Positions 6,006 to 12,625 are shown, counted from the first letter of the stretch. The stretch is 12,625 bases of DNA from Corynebacterium sp. (GCA_030450335.1 JAKDIS010000077.1:1-12625); one strand, 5' to 3'. The notes: a model not told the origin generated them from the letters alone. Translations and numbers: made by a program.

Positions 6006-8439
6006 CGGCGTCCTCCTTACTCAGCGCTTCCTGCGTTTTCTGTGTTTTCTGTGTTTTCCGTGTCCTACGCGCCCACCACTGCACCAGCCGATGCACCGCC
6101 TCGATCGCCGCACAGCCCACCGCGCCGACCACCAGACCGGTCAGCATCAGGCCGGTGTTGCCGGGCTCCAGCAGCACCAGCTCGCGCAGGAACGGCACCG
6201 TGAACAGCAGCACGTAGCCGGTCACGCAGCCCACCAGCAGCAGCACCTTCCACCACACCAGCGGCCGTGCCACGATGCCCAGCACCCACAGCCCCATCAC
6301 GATCAGCGCCAAAAGCACCGCCGTGCCCGCCTGGGCCCGCTCCATCGCCGGGGCGTCGCCACCGGGGTACACCACGATCCACATCGCCACGGCGATGCCG
6401 CCGACAAGCACGCCGGACGGCACGGCCAGTGCGAGCACGCGGCGCAGGAAGCCGTCCCGCGGACGCTCGTTGTTCGGCGCCAGCGCCAGGATGAACGCCG
6501 GGATCCCGATGGTGAACCAGCCGGTGATGGTCACGTGGATCGGCTGGAACGGGAAGGACATGCCCAGCACCGCCACCACCAGCGCCAGCACCACCGAGTA
6601 CACGGTCTTGGTGAGGAAGAGGTTCGCCACCCGCTCGATGTTGCCGATCACCCGGCGGCCCTCCCCCACCACCCGCGGCAGCGCGGAGAACCGGTTGTCC
6701 AGCAGCACCAGCTGAGCCACGCTGCGCGTCGCCGGGGCACCCGCACCCATGGCCACGCCGATGTCTGCCTTCTTCAACGCCAGCACGTCGTTGACCCCGT
6801 CGCCGGTCATCGCCACCGTGCGCCCCGCCCGGTGCAGTGAGCCGACCATCTGCTGCTTCTGCTCGGGACGCACCCGGCCGAAGACGTTGGCGCGGGCGAC
6901 CTCGGCGTCGAAGTCCTCCTCCGACAGGTCGTCGAGGTCGCGGGCGTCCACGGCAACCAGCTCGTGGTCGGTGGCACCGCGGGCGACGGCGGCCACGGAG
7001 TCCGGGTTGTCACCGGAGATGATCTTCAGGTCCACGTCCTGGGTGTCGAAGAAGTCGAGCGTCTCGCGGGCATCGGGACGCAGCTGCTGGCCGAGCGCGA
7101 CGAGCGTCGGGTCCTGGAGTGTCGGTACGGTCGAGCCGTCCTGCGCGGGTGTGCCGTCCACCCGCCCGAACGCCAGGACGCGCAGTCCCCGGTCGCCGAG
7201 CTCGCGGGCGGTCGCCGCGGCGACCCCGTCGGCGAGCAGGACGTCCGGCGCGCCGAGGATCCAAGCGGCGTCCTCCAGCTGCACGCCGGAGTACTTCCAC
7301 GCCGACCCGAAGGGAATCTCCGTGCCCTCGAAAGGGTCCGGCGCGGATTCCCCGTCAGCGTCCCCGAAGGACGCCAGGATCGCCTCGGCGGTGGTGTTGC
7401 GGTCCTGCTGGGACGCCACCAGGCGGCCCAACGCCTCGCGCGCCGCGGGCGACGCCACGGACCCGTCGGCGGCGTAGACGCCGTCCAACTCCATCTCGTT
7501 GGTGGTCAGCGTGCCGGTCTTGTCCGTGCACACCGTGTTCACGCGGGCCAGGCCCTCGATCGCGACGAGCTCGTTGACCAGCGCCTTGTACCTGCCGAGG
7601 CGTACCACCCCGGCGGCGAAGGCGATGGACGTCATCAGCACCAGCCCCTCGGGGACCATCGGCACGATCGCCGCCGCCATCGACAGGATCGACTCGCGCA
7701 CGCCGGTGCCGGAACGCACCAGCTGCGTCCAGATCGTGAGCACACCGGTGGGGATCAGCAGCCAGGTGATCACCCGCAGGATGGAGTTGATGCCGCTCAT
7801 CAGCACCGAGTCGGTCAGCGAGAACTCGCTGGCCTCGGCGGCGAGCTTGGCGGCGTAGGCGTCCTGCCCCACCCGCCCGGCGCGGAACACCGCGGTGCCG
7901 GCGGAGACGAAGGACCCGGAGAGCACCTCGTCGCCGACCTGCTTGGACACCGCGTCCGCCTCACCGGTGAGCTGCGACTCGTCGACGGAGAAGCCGCTGT
8001 CGACCACGGCCACCAGTGGGCCGTCGACCACGATCTCGTCGCCGGTGCGCACCACGACCAGGTCGTCCACCACGACCTCGGACTGGTGCACGGTGCGGCG
8101 TTCCCCGTCGCGCAGCACGGTGGGCTGCGTCTCCCCGACGATGCGCAGGTTGGACAGCGTGCGCTTGGCACGCAGCTCCTGGATTACCCCCACCGCCGAG
8201 TTGGCGATGATCAGCAGGCCGAACGCCGCGTTGATCCACGACCCGGTGGACAGCACGATCACGCACAGCACGCCGAGGATCGCGTTGACCCGGGTGAAGA
8301 CGTTCGCCCGGATGATCTGCCACACACTGCGGCCGGTACTGCGTCCGACCTCGTTCGTCCTGCCCTCACGGACGCGCTGCGCCACCTCCGCCGAGCTCAG
8401 CCCGGTCAGGTCACCGCCGATGTTCTGGGACACCGCCAT
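5998..8439 (-). CDS. ctpE: CtpE-like cation-transporting P-type ATPase (813 aa)
   Basis: All P-type ATPase signatures are present: actuator loop LTGEAD (157-162; TGEA instead of TGES with catalytic Glu160 kept), PEGL in the ion-binding helix (263-266), phosphorylation site DKTGT (Asp306), and hinge motif TGDGVND (545-551). Two helices precede the actuator domain and about six follow the hinge. The N-terminal stretch IIRANVFTRVNAILGV and the following IANSAVG...QELRAKRTL closely resemble mycobacterial CtpE, reported to be a calcium transporter; this assignment is from memory of that protein. The ATG at 8439 has GAGGAAGG just upstream. The gene follows echA6 by 17 bp and overlaps yjbR by 8. Its C-terminus carries a KTQKTQKTQ tract from a 9-bp repeat. 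Transport of another divalent cation is possible. Confidence 0.88.
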   Translation of the reverse strand: MAVSQNIGGDLTGLSSAEVAQRVREGRTNEVGRSTGRSVWQIIRANVFTRVNAILGVLCVIVLSTGSWINAAFGLLIIANSAVGVIQELRAKRTLSNLRIVGETQPTVLRDGERRTVHQSEVVVDDLVVVRTGDEIVVDGPLVAVVDSGFSVDESQLTGEADAVSKQVGDEVLSGSFVSAGTAVFRAGRVGQDAYAAKLAAEASEFSLTDSVLMSGINSILRVITWLLIPTGVLTIWTQLVRSGTGVRESILSMAAAIVPMVPEGLVLMTSIAFAAGVVRLGRYKALVNELVAIEGLARVNTVCTDKTGTLTTNEMELDGVYAADGSVASPAAREALGRLVASQQDRNTTAEAILASFGDADGESAPDPFEGTEIPFGSAWKYSGVQLEDAAWILGAPDVLLADGVAAATARELGDRGLRVLAFGRVDGTPAQDGSTVPTLQDPTLVALGQQLRPDARETLDFFDTQDVDLKIISGDNPDSVAAVARGATDHELVAVDARDLDDLSEEDFDAEVARANVFGRVRPEQKQQMVGSLHRAGRTVAMTGDGVNDVLALKKADIGVAMGAGAPATRSVAQLVLLDNRFSALPRVVGEGRRVIGNIERVANLFLTKTVYSVVLALVVAVLGMSFPFQPIHVTITGWFTIGIPAFILALAPNNERPRDGFLRRVLALAVPSGVLVGGIAVAMWIVVYPGGDAPAMERAQAGTAVLLALIVMGLWVLGIVARPLVWWKVLLLVGCVTGYVLLFTVPFLRELVLLEPGNTGLMLTGLVVGAVGCAAIEAVHRLVQWWARRTRKTQKTQKTQEALSKEDADA
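6031..6066 (-). repeat. 9-bp tandem repeat at 3' end of ctpE
   Basis: Plus-strand units CTGCGTTTT, CTGTGTTTT, CTGTGTTTT and the diverged CCGTGTCCT lie back to back at 6031-6066. They encode Lys-Thr-Gln repeats in the cytoplasmic tail. The A/T content is clearly higher than in the surrounding gene. The repeat is in frame. Confidence 0.8.
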
Positions 8440-8456
8440 CTACCTTCCTCGAAAAC

Positions 8457-9227
8457 CTACCGTCCCTCGAAGACCGGGGGACGCTTCTCCTCACGGGCCC
8501 GGCGCGCCTCCGCGGCGTCGCGACTGAGCCAGCAGGCCCCGCCGAGCCGGTCGATCTCCCCGGCGAGCTCCTCGTCCGGTGACGGGTTGTTCATCGCCAG
8601 CTTGAAGTAGTGCATCGGCATCGGCGCCTGGCCGGCCATGGTGCGGACCAGCTCCAGGGCGTCGTGCGCAGGACCGCCGAGTGTGGCGAACCCGGTGGAC
8701 ACGGCCATGGCCTGGCCCACCTGCGCCCCGGCGATCAGCACGTTGCGCGCCACCGAGCCGCCGAGCAGCTCCACCGCACGGGCGACCGTCCAGCGGTCGA
8801 GGCTGAAACCGTGACGCACCGCGGGCACCCACACCCGCGCCTTCGGGCCCATCACCCGCAGGTCACAGGCGAGCACGAGCTGGCAGCCCGCGCCGACCGC
8901 CGGGCCCTGCACGTCGGCGACGATTGGCACCGGGGCCTCGGTGACGGCCCGGATCATACGTTCGAGACTGCCGAAGAAGTCGGTGGCGTACACCCCGCCC
9001 TTCAGGTTCGCGCCCGCGCAGAAGGCGGGTCCCTCGGCGCGCAGGAGGATCACGCGCACCGGGTCGCCGGAAGCTACAAAGCCCTCCACCGCCTCGGCGA
9101 CGGCCACGCACACGTCCGCGTCCAGCGCATTGCGCCGTTCCGGACGGCACAGCGTGATGATGCCGACTCCCGGCGTGGTGCCGTCGCGCGTGACCCGTAC
9201 CCCTGATCCCGCCTGTGCCTCTGCCAT
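8457..9227 (-). CDS. echA6: EchA6-like crotonase-fold protein lacking catalytic glutamates (256 aa)
   Basis: This is an enoyl-CoA hydratase/isomerase-fold protein. The acyl-CoA oxyanion-hole segments are present: AFCAGANLKGG (68-78) and GPAVGAGCQLVLACD (108-122). The two glutamates that do hydration in classical crotonases are absent: the GGGCEL-type Glu is Gln116 (GCQL), and the PE-type Glu is Ala136 (VPAVRHG). The same positions are also non-Glu in M. tuberculosis EchA6, a non-hydrating acyl-CoA-binding protein linked to mycolic-acid precursor delivery. The C-terminal EKRPPVFEG resembles EchA6 as well. As I recall, echA6 and ctpE are close neighbours in M. tuberculosis, and here they are adjacent, which supports orthology. 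ATG 9227 (MAEAQ) is chosen because the crotonase fold begins soon after; upstream in-frame extension to 9311 looks non-coding. The nearest SD-like GAGGG is very close to the ATG. Role inferred, not proven. Confidence 0.8.
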   Translation of the reverse strand: MAEAQAGSGVRVTRDGTTPGVGIITLCRPERRNALDADVCVAVAEAVEGFVASGDPVRVILLRAEGPAFCAGANLKGGVYATDFFGSLERMIRAVTEAPVPIVADVQGPAVGAGCQLVLACDLRVMGPKARVWVPAVRHGFSLDRWTVARAVELLGGSVARNVLIAGAQVGQAMAVSTGFATLGGPAHDALELVRTMAGQAPMPMHYFKLAMNNPSPDEELAGEIDRLGGACWLSRDAAEARRAREEKRPPVFEGR

Positions 9228-9323
9228 ACCCTCAACTGCCTTCCCGTCCGGTTGGTCTCCGGTGGCCCATTGTCCCCGAAAGTTCCGGCGGCGGTGGGGT
9301 GAACACCTCAAACGAGGGGCAGG

Positions 9324-10205
9324 TCACTCCTCCGGGACGCCGAAGGACGCCTCGCGCGGGTCCGCGCCGACACGCCCGGCGGCGGCCTCGTCGTCGTCCA
9401 GGGCGGTGATGCGGTCGATCTGCTCGTCGCTGAGCTCGAAACCGTCCACGTCGAGGTTCTCCTTCACCCGCTCGGCCTTGCTGGAGCGCGGGAACACCAC
9501 GATGCCCTGCTGCAGGTGCCAGCGCACGATGACCTGCGCGGCGGACGCCCCGACCTCATCGGCCACGGCCGTGACGACCGGGTGGTCCAGCAGTCCACGG
9601 CCCAGCGGCGACCAGGCCTCGGTGACGATGCCGCGCTTGGCGTCGTCGGCGCGCTGCGCCTGCTGGGACAGGCCCGGGTGCAGCTCGATCTGGTTGACGG
9701 CCGGGACCACACCGGTGGCGTCGATGATCTCGTCGAGCACCTCCGGGTAGAAGTTCGACACACCGATGGAGGTCGTCTTACCCGCCTCGCGCGCCTCGAT
9801 CAGCGCGCGCCACGCATCGACGTAACGGCCGTAGGACGGCACGGGCCAGTGGATCAGCCACAGGTCGACGTGGTCGAGACCGAGGTTCGCCAGGGAGGTG
9901 TCGATCGCCCCGGCGGCCTTGCCCGGTGCCTGGTCGGCGTTCCAGAGCTTGGTGGTCACGTAGAGGTCGTCGCGGGTGACCTCACCCTCGGCGATGGCGT
10001 CGGCGATGGCACGTCCCACGTCCGACTCATTGCCGTAGGCCGCGGCGGTGTCGATGTGGCGGGCGCCGGCGCTGATCGCCGCGCGGGTGGAGGCGTAGGC
10101 GTCCTCCGGGGAGAGCTCCCACACGCCCAGGCCGAGCTGCGGGATCTCGTGGCCGTCGTTGAGCGTGACTGTCTGCGCTGTTTGCGCTGTTTCTGCGTTG
10201 GTCAT
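9324..10205 (-). CDS. aldo/keto reductase (293 aa, AKR5-like)
   Basis: This is an NADPH-dependent aldo/keto reductase with a TIM barrel. The catalytic tetrad is visible: Asp52 (HIDTAAAYGNE), Tyr57, Lys86 (VTTKLWN) and His119 (LIHWP). The NADPH-binding segment FPRSSKAERVKENL near 250 is typical of the group containing 2,5-diketo-gluconate reductase, but the physiological substrate cannot be read. ATG 10205 fits the family start (short tail, then VTLNDGHEIPQLGLG). No Shine-Dalgarno is present; TACGCT (10213-10218, minus strand) ends exactly seven bases before the ATG, so the message may be leaderless. The N-terminal tail has an ETAQTAQT repeat. It is divergent from the XRE cassette and 96 bp upstream of echA6. 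Confidence 0.9.
   Translation of the reverse strand: MTNAETAQTAQTVTLNDGHEIPQLGLGVWELSPEDAYASTRAAISAGARHIDTAAAYGNESDVGRAIADAIAEGEVTRDDLYVTTKLWNADQAPGKAAGAIDTSLANLGLDHVDLWLIHWPVPSYGRYVDAWRALIEAREAGKTTSIGVSNFYPEVLDEIIDATGVVPAVNQIELHPGLSQQAQRADDAKRGIVTEAWSPLGRGLLDHPVVTAVADEVGASAAQVIVRWHLQQGIVVFPRSSKAERVKENLDVDGFELSDEQIDRITALDDDEAAAGRVGADPREASFGVPEE
10171..10197 (-). repeat. 9-bp tandem repeat in the AKR N-terminus
   Basis: Plus-strand units GTCTGCGCT (10171-10179), GTTTGCGCT (10180-10188) and GTTTCTGCG (10189-10197, diverged) encode the Thr-Ala-Gln tract just after the start codon. This is the same 9-base periodicity and similar Thr/Gln coding as the repeats in the ctpE tail and MMPL linker. Confidence 0.6.
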
Positions 10206-10212
10206 GGCCGCC

Positions 10213-10218
10213 AGCGTA
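10213..10218 (-). promoter_or_regulatory. -10 element for leaderless aldo/keto reductase transcript
   Basis: On the minus strand TACGCT (fits the actinobacterial TANNNT -10) lies seven bases before ATG 10205, the spacing that would put the transcription start on or next to the A of the start codon. No -35 match is visible 17 bases further upstream, which is common in this group. Confidence 0.45.
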
Positions 10219-10252
10219 GGCCTGCCCCTGGTCCGTCCGCCACCTAAAATTC

Positions 10253-10281
10253 TTGACAAGTCATTGGGTTTATACAACACT
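10253..10281 (+). promoter_or_regulatory. promoter and possible operator of the XRE-ABC cassette
   Basis: TTGACA at 10253-10258 is a perfect -35 match. Possible -10 boxes are AACACT (10276-10281, spacing 17) or the better-looking TATACA (10271-10276, but spacing only 12). The -35 is part of TGACAAGTCA (10254-10263), one base different from the dyad core in front of the LLM gene. Just downstream ACAC-TTT-GTGT is a small inverted repeat next to the XRE start codon and could be the regulator's own operator. This region is strikingly A/T-rich for the window. Confidence 0.55.
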
Positions 10282-10288
10282 TTGTGTC

Positions 10289-10552
10289 ATGTCCCCGAAG
10301 AAGAAGCCCGCCACCCCGATCCACAACAGGATCCGGGTGCTGCGCGCGGAACGGGACATGTCGCGCGCGGACCTGGCGGCACTCATCGACGTGAACCCAC
10401 AGACCGTGGGCGCACTGGAACGCGGCGACCACTCCCCCAGCCTCGACCTGGCCTTCCGCGTCTGCGAGGTCTTCGACCTCCCCGTCGCCGCGGTGTTCAG
10501 CCGCACGGAGTTCGGCCCCATGTCCACCGAGATCTACCGGAAGGATCAGTGA
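10289..10552 (+). CDS. small XRE-family transcriptional regulator (87 aa)
   Basis: This is a single-domain helix-turn-helix protein: NRIRVLRAERDMSRADLAALIDVNPQTVGALERG (13-46) is a textbook Cro/CI HTH, with the recognition helix around NPQTVGALERG, followed by SPSLDLAFRVCEVFDLPVAAVF. It has a basic N-terminus (MSPKKK) and no ligand-binding domain, so sensing would need partner proteins. ATG 10289 gives the family's usual start; no Shine-Dalgarno precedes it, and with the promoter close by the message is probably leaderless or nearly so. Its stop overlaps the next start (TGATG). Such regulators commonly control the membrane and ABC genes following them, often repressing their own promoter (inference). 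Confidence 0.9.
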   Translation: MSPKKKPATPIHNRIRVLRAERDMSRADLAALIDVNPQTVGALERGDHSPSLDLAFRVCEVFDLPVAAVFSRTEFGPMSTEIYRKDQ

Positions 10553-11064
10553 TGAAACGGTCAGTACCGAAGATCGTCACCTACCGTCAGCGACTCGTAC
10601 TCACCGCACATGTCGGCATCGCCCTCGTCATCTGCGCTGCGGTCCTCTCCCTGACGTCGACCGGGTTTGCCTTTGTCTGCTGGATGATCGGAGACCTCGT
10701 GGCCGTGACGGCTATCTTTCTTCTCCGTCGTAGCGTTCACCACCAGGACCGGCGACCGGAGCAGGACCTCGACGAGTACGAGCTGCAGCGCCGCAACAAG
10801 GCGCTGCGCGGAGCCCTGGGCACCTGCATCTGCTTCATCATGCTCGCCCTGTTGGCGTTCTCTTTGGTCCCGCTCGTCAGATTGAGCGGCGATGATCCTC
10901 GGTCGGCACTGAATTCCGTGGTCCGCGCACTCCAGGCCTGCAGCTACATGACATTTGCCGCGATTCTCTACATTCCCCTGCAGATACTCCAGGGCATCGC
11001 GGGCGGCATGAACAAGGACCTCCTCGTCTCCGTGGAACACCGGGAAGAGGTGCCAGCATCATGA
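10552..11064 (+). CDS. four-helix membrane protein A with LDEYE motif (170 aa)
   Basis: I do not recognise a named family. Predicted membrane helices are about 15-35, 37-58, 88-110 and 126-149; both ends are likely cytoplasmic. A charged loop between helices 2 and 3 has QDLDEYELQRRNK with LDEYE at 73-77, repeated in the next gene product at the same topological place. ATG 10552 overlaps the XRE stop by one base and has GGAAGGA about six bases upstream. The nucleotide composition is a little richer in A/T than its neighbours (e.g. codons for the FAFVCWMIGD region). It may act as sensor or regulator partner for the XRE protein (inference from gene order). Confidence 0.82.
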   Translation: MKRSVPKIVTYRQRLVLTAHVGIALVICAAVLSLTSTGFAFVCWMIGDLVAVTAIFLLRRSVHHQDRRPEQDLDEYELQRRNKALRGALGTCICFIMLALLAFSLVPLVRLSGDDPRSALNSVVRALQACSYMTFAAILYIPLQILQGIAGGMNKDLLVSVEHREEVPAS

Positions 11065-11612
11065 GCGTCCTCACCAGAGTCAACGACTGGGCAGAGAACC
11101 GAGCCGAGAACCGCGCCGAGCGCTGGCGGCGCCGCGAGGAGACCCTGTCCACCCAGGCACCGTCCTGGCGGACCGAGGCCCGTGTCCGCCTCCTGATCAG
11201 GATCTACCTGTGGTCCCTCGTGCTCGGGGTGGCCACCACCGTGGCACAGATCTTTTGGCTGCCGCTGATCCTCGCGTGGCTGCCCTTCACCGTCATCGTC
11301 TGCGTGAGCTGGACGATGCTGCGCACCGTGATCAACACCCGCGACGTGGCCCCGGACTCCGAGCTCGACGAGTACGAGGCGAAGGTCTTGAGCACCTGGC
11401 AGTCCGTCGCCTACGGCTGGACCACCCTGTTCCTCCTGGTCGTCGCGCTGTTCATGATCTTCGTCGCCGTCGCGAACCCGGAGAGCCTGCACCGCTGGGT
11501 CTACACCGGCGGCCTGCTGACCGTTCTCTCGATGATGGCAGCGACGGCGATGCCCACCATCGCCTACGCCACGACCTTCGGCCCCGTTCCGGTTCCCCCA
11601 CCAAACAACTAG
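11061..11612 (+). CDS. four-helix membrane protein B with LDEYE motif (183 aa)
   Basis: This is a distant paralogue of the preceding protein: helices at about 44-66, 68-90, 117-139 and 147-170, with LDEYE at 102-106 between helices 2 and 3. It has an extra N-terminal cytoplasmic segment of about 40 residues containing AENRAENRAERWRRREE, a repeated, highly charged helix that may bind a partner or the membrane surface. The C-terminus is Pro-rich (PVPVPPP). ATG 11061 overlaps the previous gene as ATGA, so the two are translated together, consistent with a heteromeric complex. No enzymatic motif is seen and the function is unknown. Confidence 0.82.
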   Translation: MSVLTRVNDWAENRAENRAERWRRREETLSTQAPSWRTEARVRLLIRIYLWSLVLGVATTVAQIFWLPLILAWLPFTVIVCVSWTMLRTVINTRDVAPDSELDEYEAKVLSTWQSVAYGWTTLFLLVVALFMIFVAVANPESLHRWVYTGGLLTVLSMMAATAMPTIAYATTFGPVPVPPPNN

Positions 11613-11649
11613 TCTGGCCACCACGTCCCCACAACCAGAGGAGCAACCC

Positions 11650-12540
11650 GTGCCCACCCTGGAAATCGACCACCTCAACAAGACCTTCGGCAGCGGCGAC
11701 TCCGCCGTCCGCGCCCTGACCGACATGACCTTCACCGTGCGACCCGGCGAGGTCTACGGTTTCGTCGGATCCAACGGTGCCGGCAAATCCACCGCCATGC
11801 GCATCGCGCTCGGCGTGCTGACCTCGGACACCGGGGAGGCCCGCGTAGACGGCACCCCGATCAACGACGACATCCGCCGCACCATCGGATACATGCCCGA
11901 GGAACGCGGCCTCTACGACAAGGAGAAGATCGCCGACCAGCTGATCTTCTTCGGACGCCTGCACGGACTCACCAAGCAGGCCGCCACCACCGCCACCGAC
12001 GAGCTCCTCGAGCAGCTCGGCCTGACCGAGCGCGCCAACTCCAAACTCCAGGAGCTCTCCCTCGGTAACCAGCAGCGCGTGCAGCTGGCCGCCTCCCTGG
12101 TGCACCACCCCGAGCTGCTCATCCTCGACGAGCCGTTCAGCGGTCTCGACCCCGTCGCGGTCTCGGTGATGAGCGAGCTGCTGCTGGCGAAGGCCGCCGA
12201 GGGCGTGCCGGTCCTCTTCTCCTCCCACCAGCTCGACCTGGTGCAGCGACTGTGCCACCGGGTGGGCATCATCACCAAGGGCCAGATGAAGGCCGAGGGC
12301 ACGGTGGACGACCTGCGCGACCGCGGCCCCGTCCTCTACGAGGTCCGCACCACCGCGCGGGACTGGTACCCGGCGGGCACGCGGGTCGTCGAGTCGGACG
12401 CGGATTCCGTCGTCCTGGACGCCGGACACGTCGGCGACCAGCAGATCCTCCACGCCGCGCTCGACGCGGGCACCGTCCACGGCTTCTCCCGCCGCGTCCC
12501 CGACCTGACCGATCTTTTCAAGGAGGTCGTCTCTTCATGA
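11650..12540 (+). CDS. ABC transporter ATP-binding protein, NatA-like (296 aa)
   Basis: This is a complete nucleotide-binding domain: Walker A GSNGAGKST (40-48), Q-loop region IGYMPEERGLY (79-89, Glu-Glu instead of Gln as in the NatA-like branch), signature LSLGNQQ (136-142), Walker B LLILDEP (156-162) and H-loop His193 (SSHQ). The C-terminal extension of about 80 residues is the usual accessory domain of this branch. It starts at GTG 11650 with AGAGGAG six bases upstream; an ATG start would lose the first strand. The following gene overlaps by 4 bases (ATGA), so it energises that permease. Exporters of this class move Na+, peptides or drugs; the substrate is not evident. The 37-bp gap before it contains no clear terminator. 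Confidence 0.93.
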   Translation: MPTLEIDHLNKTFGSGDSAVRALTDMTFTVRPGEVYGFVGSNGAGKSTAMRIALGVLTSDTGEARVDGTPINDDIRRTIGYMPEERGLYDKEKIADQLIFFGRLHGLTKQAATTATDELLEQLGLTERANSKLQELSLGNQQRVQLAASLVHHPELLILDEPFSGLDPVAVSVMSELLLAKAAEGVPVLFSSHQLDLVQRLCHRVGIITKGQMKAEGTVDDLRDRGPVLYEVRTTARDWYPAGTRVVESDADSVVLDAGHVGDQQILHAALDAGTVHGFSRRVPDLTDLFKEVVSS

Positions 12541-12625
12541 CCACGCGAACCCCCGAGCGGACCCCCCCGCCCGCCCCCCCCGGCGACTCGCGCGCCCGTG
12601 CGCTCCGCCCCGGCACCGCGCGTGA
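12537..12625 (+). CDS. start of probable ABC permease, cut by window end
   Basis: ATG 12537 overlaps the ATPase stop (ATGA) and has a near-perfect AAGGAGGT eight bases upstream. Only 29 codons are visible, coding a Pro/Arg-rich cytoplasmic tail (MTTRTPERTPPPAPP...); no membrane helix has been reached yet. The permease assignment rests on position after a NatA-like ATPase. Runs of C7 (12562-12568) and C8 (12574-12581) lie in the coding sequence and are slippage-prone, either in the cell or in sequencing. Confidence 0.65.
   Translation, partial: MTTRTPERTPPPAPPGDSRARALRPGTAR

Noticed and set aside
6964..8610. 548-codon open frame on the + strand
   Set aside because: It is antisense to the CtpE-like ATPase, which has all P-type motifs. 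The translation is His/Gln/Arg/Gly-rich low-complexity, typical of an antisense frame in GC-rich DNA.
9228..9311. N-terminal extension of the EchA6-like protein to 9311
   Set aside because: The extra 28 residues (MRCSPHRRR...) do not resemble crotonases and have poor codon bias; the ATG at 9227 gives a normal length.
1..12625. CRISPR array, insertion sequence or transposase
   Set aside because: No regularly spaced repeats with spacers, no terminal inverted repeats flanking a transposase, and no transposase motifs in any frame were found by eye.

Overview
The window looks like chromosomal DNA from a high-GC actinobacterium of the mycolic-acid group (Mycobacteriales), most likely Corynebacterium or a close relative. 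Four things support this: strong G/C third-position bias in every real gene, frequent GTG starts, a luciferase-like monooxygenase/flavin reductase pair of the type first named from Corynebacterium efficiens (CE1758/CE1759 families), and an EchA6-like crotonase directly upstream of a CtpE-like P-type ATPase, two genes that lie close together in Mycobacterium tuberculosis. These assignments come from recognising protein motifs; no database search was possible.

Layout. Positions 1-62 hold the 3' part of a tRNA-Arg(CCT), followed by a hairpin terminator. An ACMSD-type amidohydrolase (195-1136, +) comes next and converges on a long leftward block. Read in its own direction (10205 to 1154), that block is: aldo/keto reductase; EchA6-like crotonase; CtpE-like P-type ATPase; YjbR-family protein; a striking 44-bp dyad; LLM flavin monooxygenase; its FMN reductase; MMPL/RND-type exporter; and an unrecognised 134-residue protein. 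Short gaps and overlaps (17 bp, 8 bp, 4 bp) suggest two transcription units, echA6-ctpE-yjbR and LLM-FMN reductase. MMPL plus the small unknown gene probably form a third.

A divergent region (10206-10288) separates the aldo/keto reductase from a rightward cassette: XRE regulator, two related four-helix membrane proteins sharing an LDEYE motif, an ABC ATPase of the NatA-like type, and the beginning of a probable permease cut by the window end. Except for one 37-bp gap in front of the ATPase, these genes overlap by 1-4 bases, so they form an operon. This is the best candidate for an uncharacterised system: a self-regulated membrane/ABC module, perhaps for sensing or resisting a membrane-active compound (inference).

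Other points of interest are: the dyad in front of the LLM gene, whose TGACATGTCA core recurs in near-identical form in the XRE/reductase intergenic region; a probable one-base frameshift that lengthens the MMPL C-terminus into the next gene; loss of both catalytic glutamates in the crotonase; and 9-bp tandem repeats coding T/D-A/K-Q tracts in three genes. No insertion sequence, phage gene or CRISPR array was seen, and no stretch over 300 bases lacks a gene.
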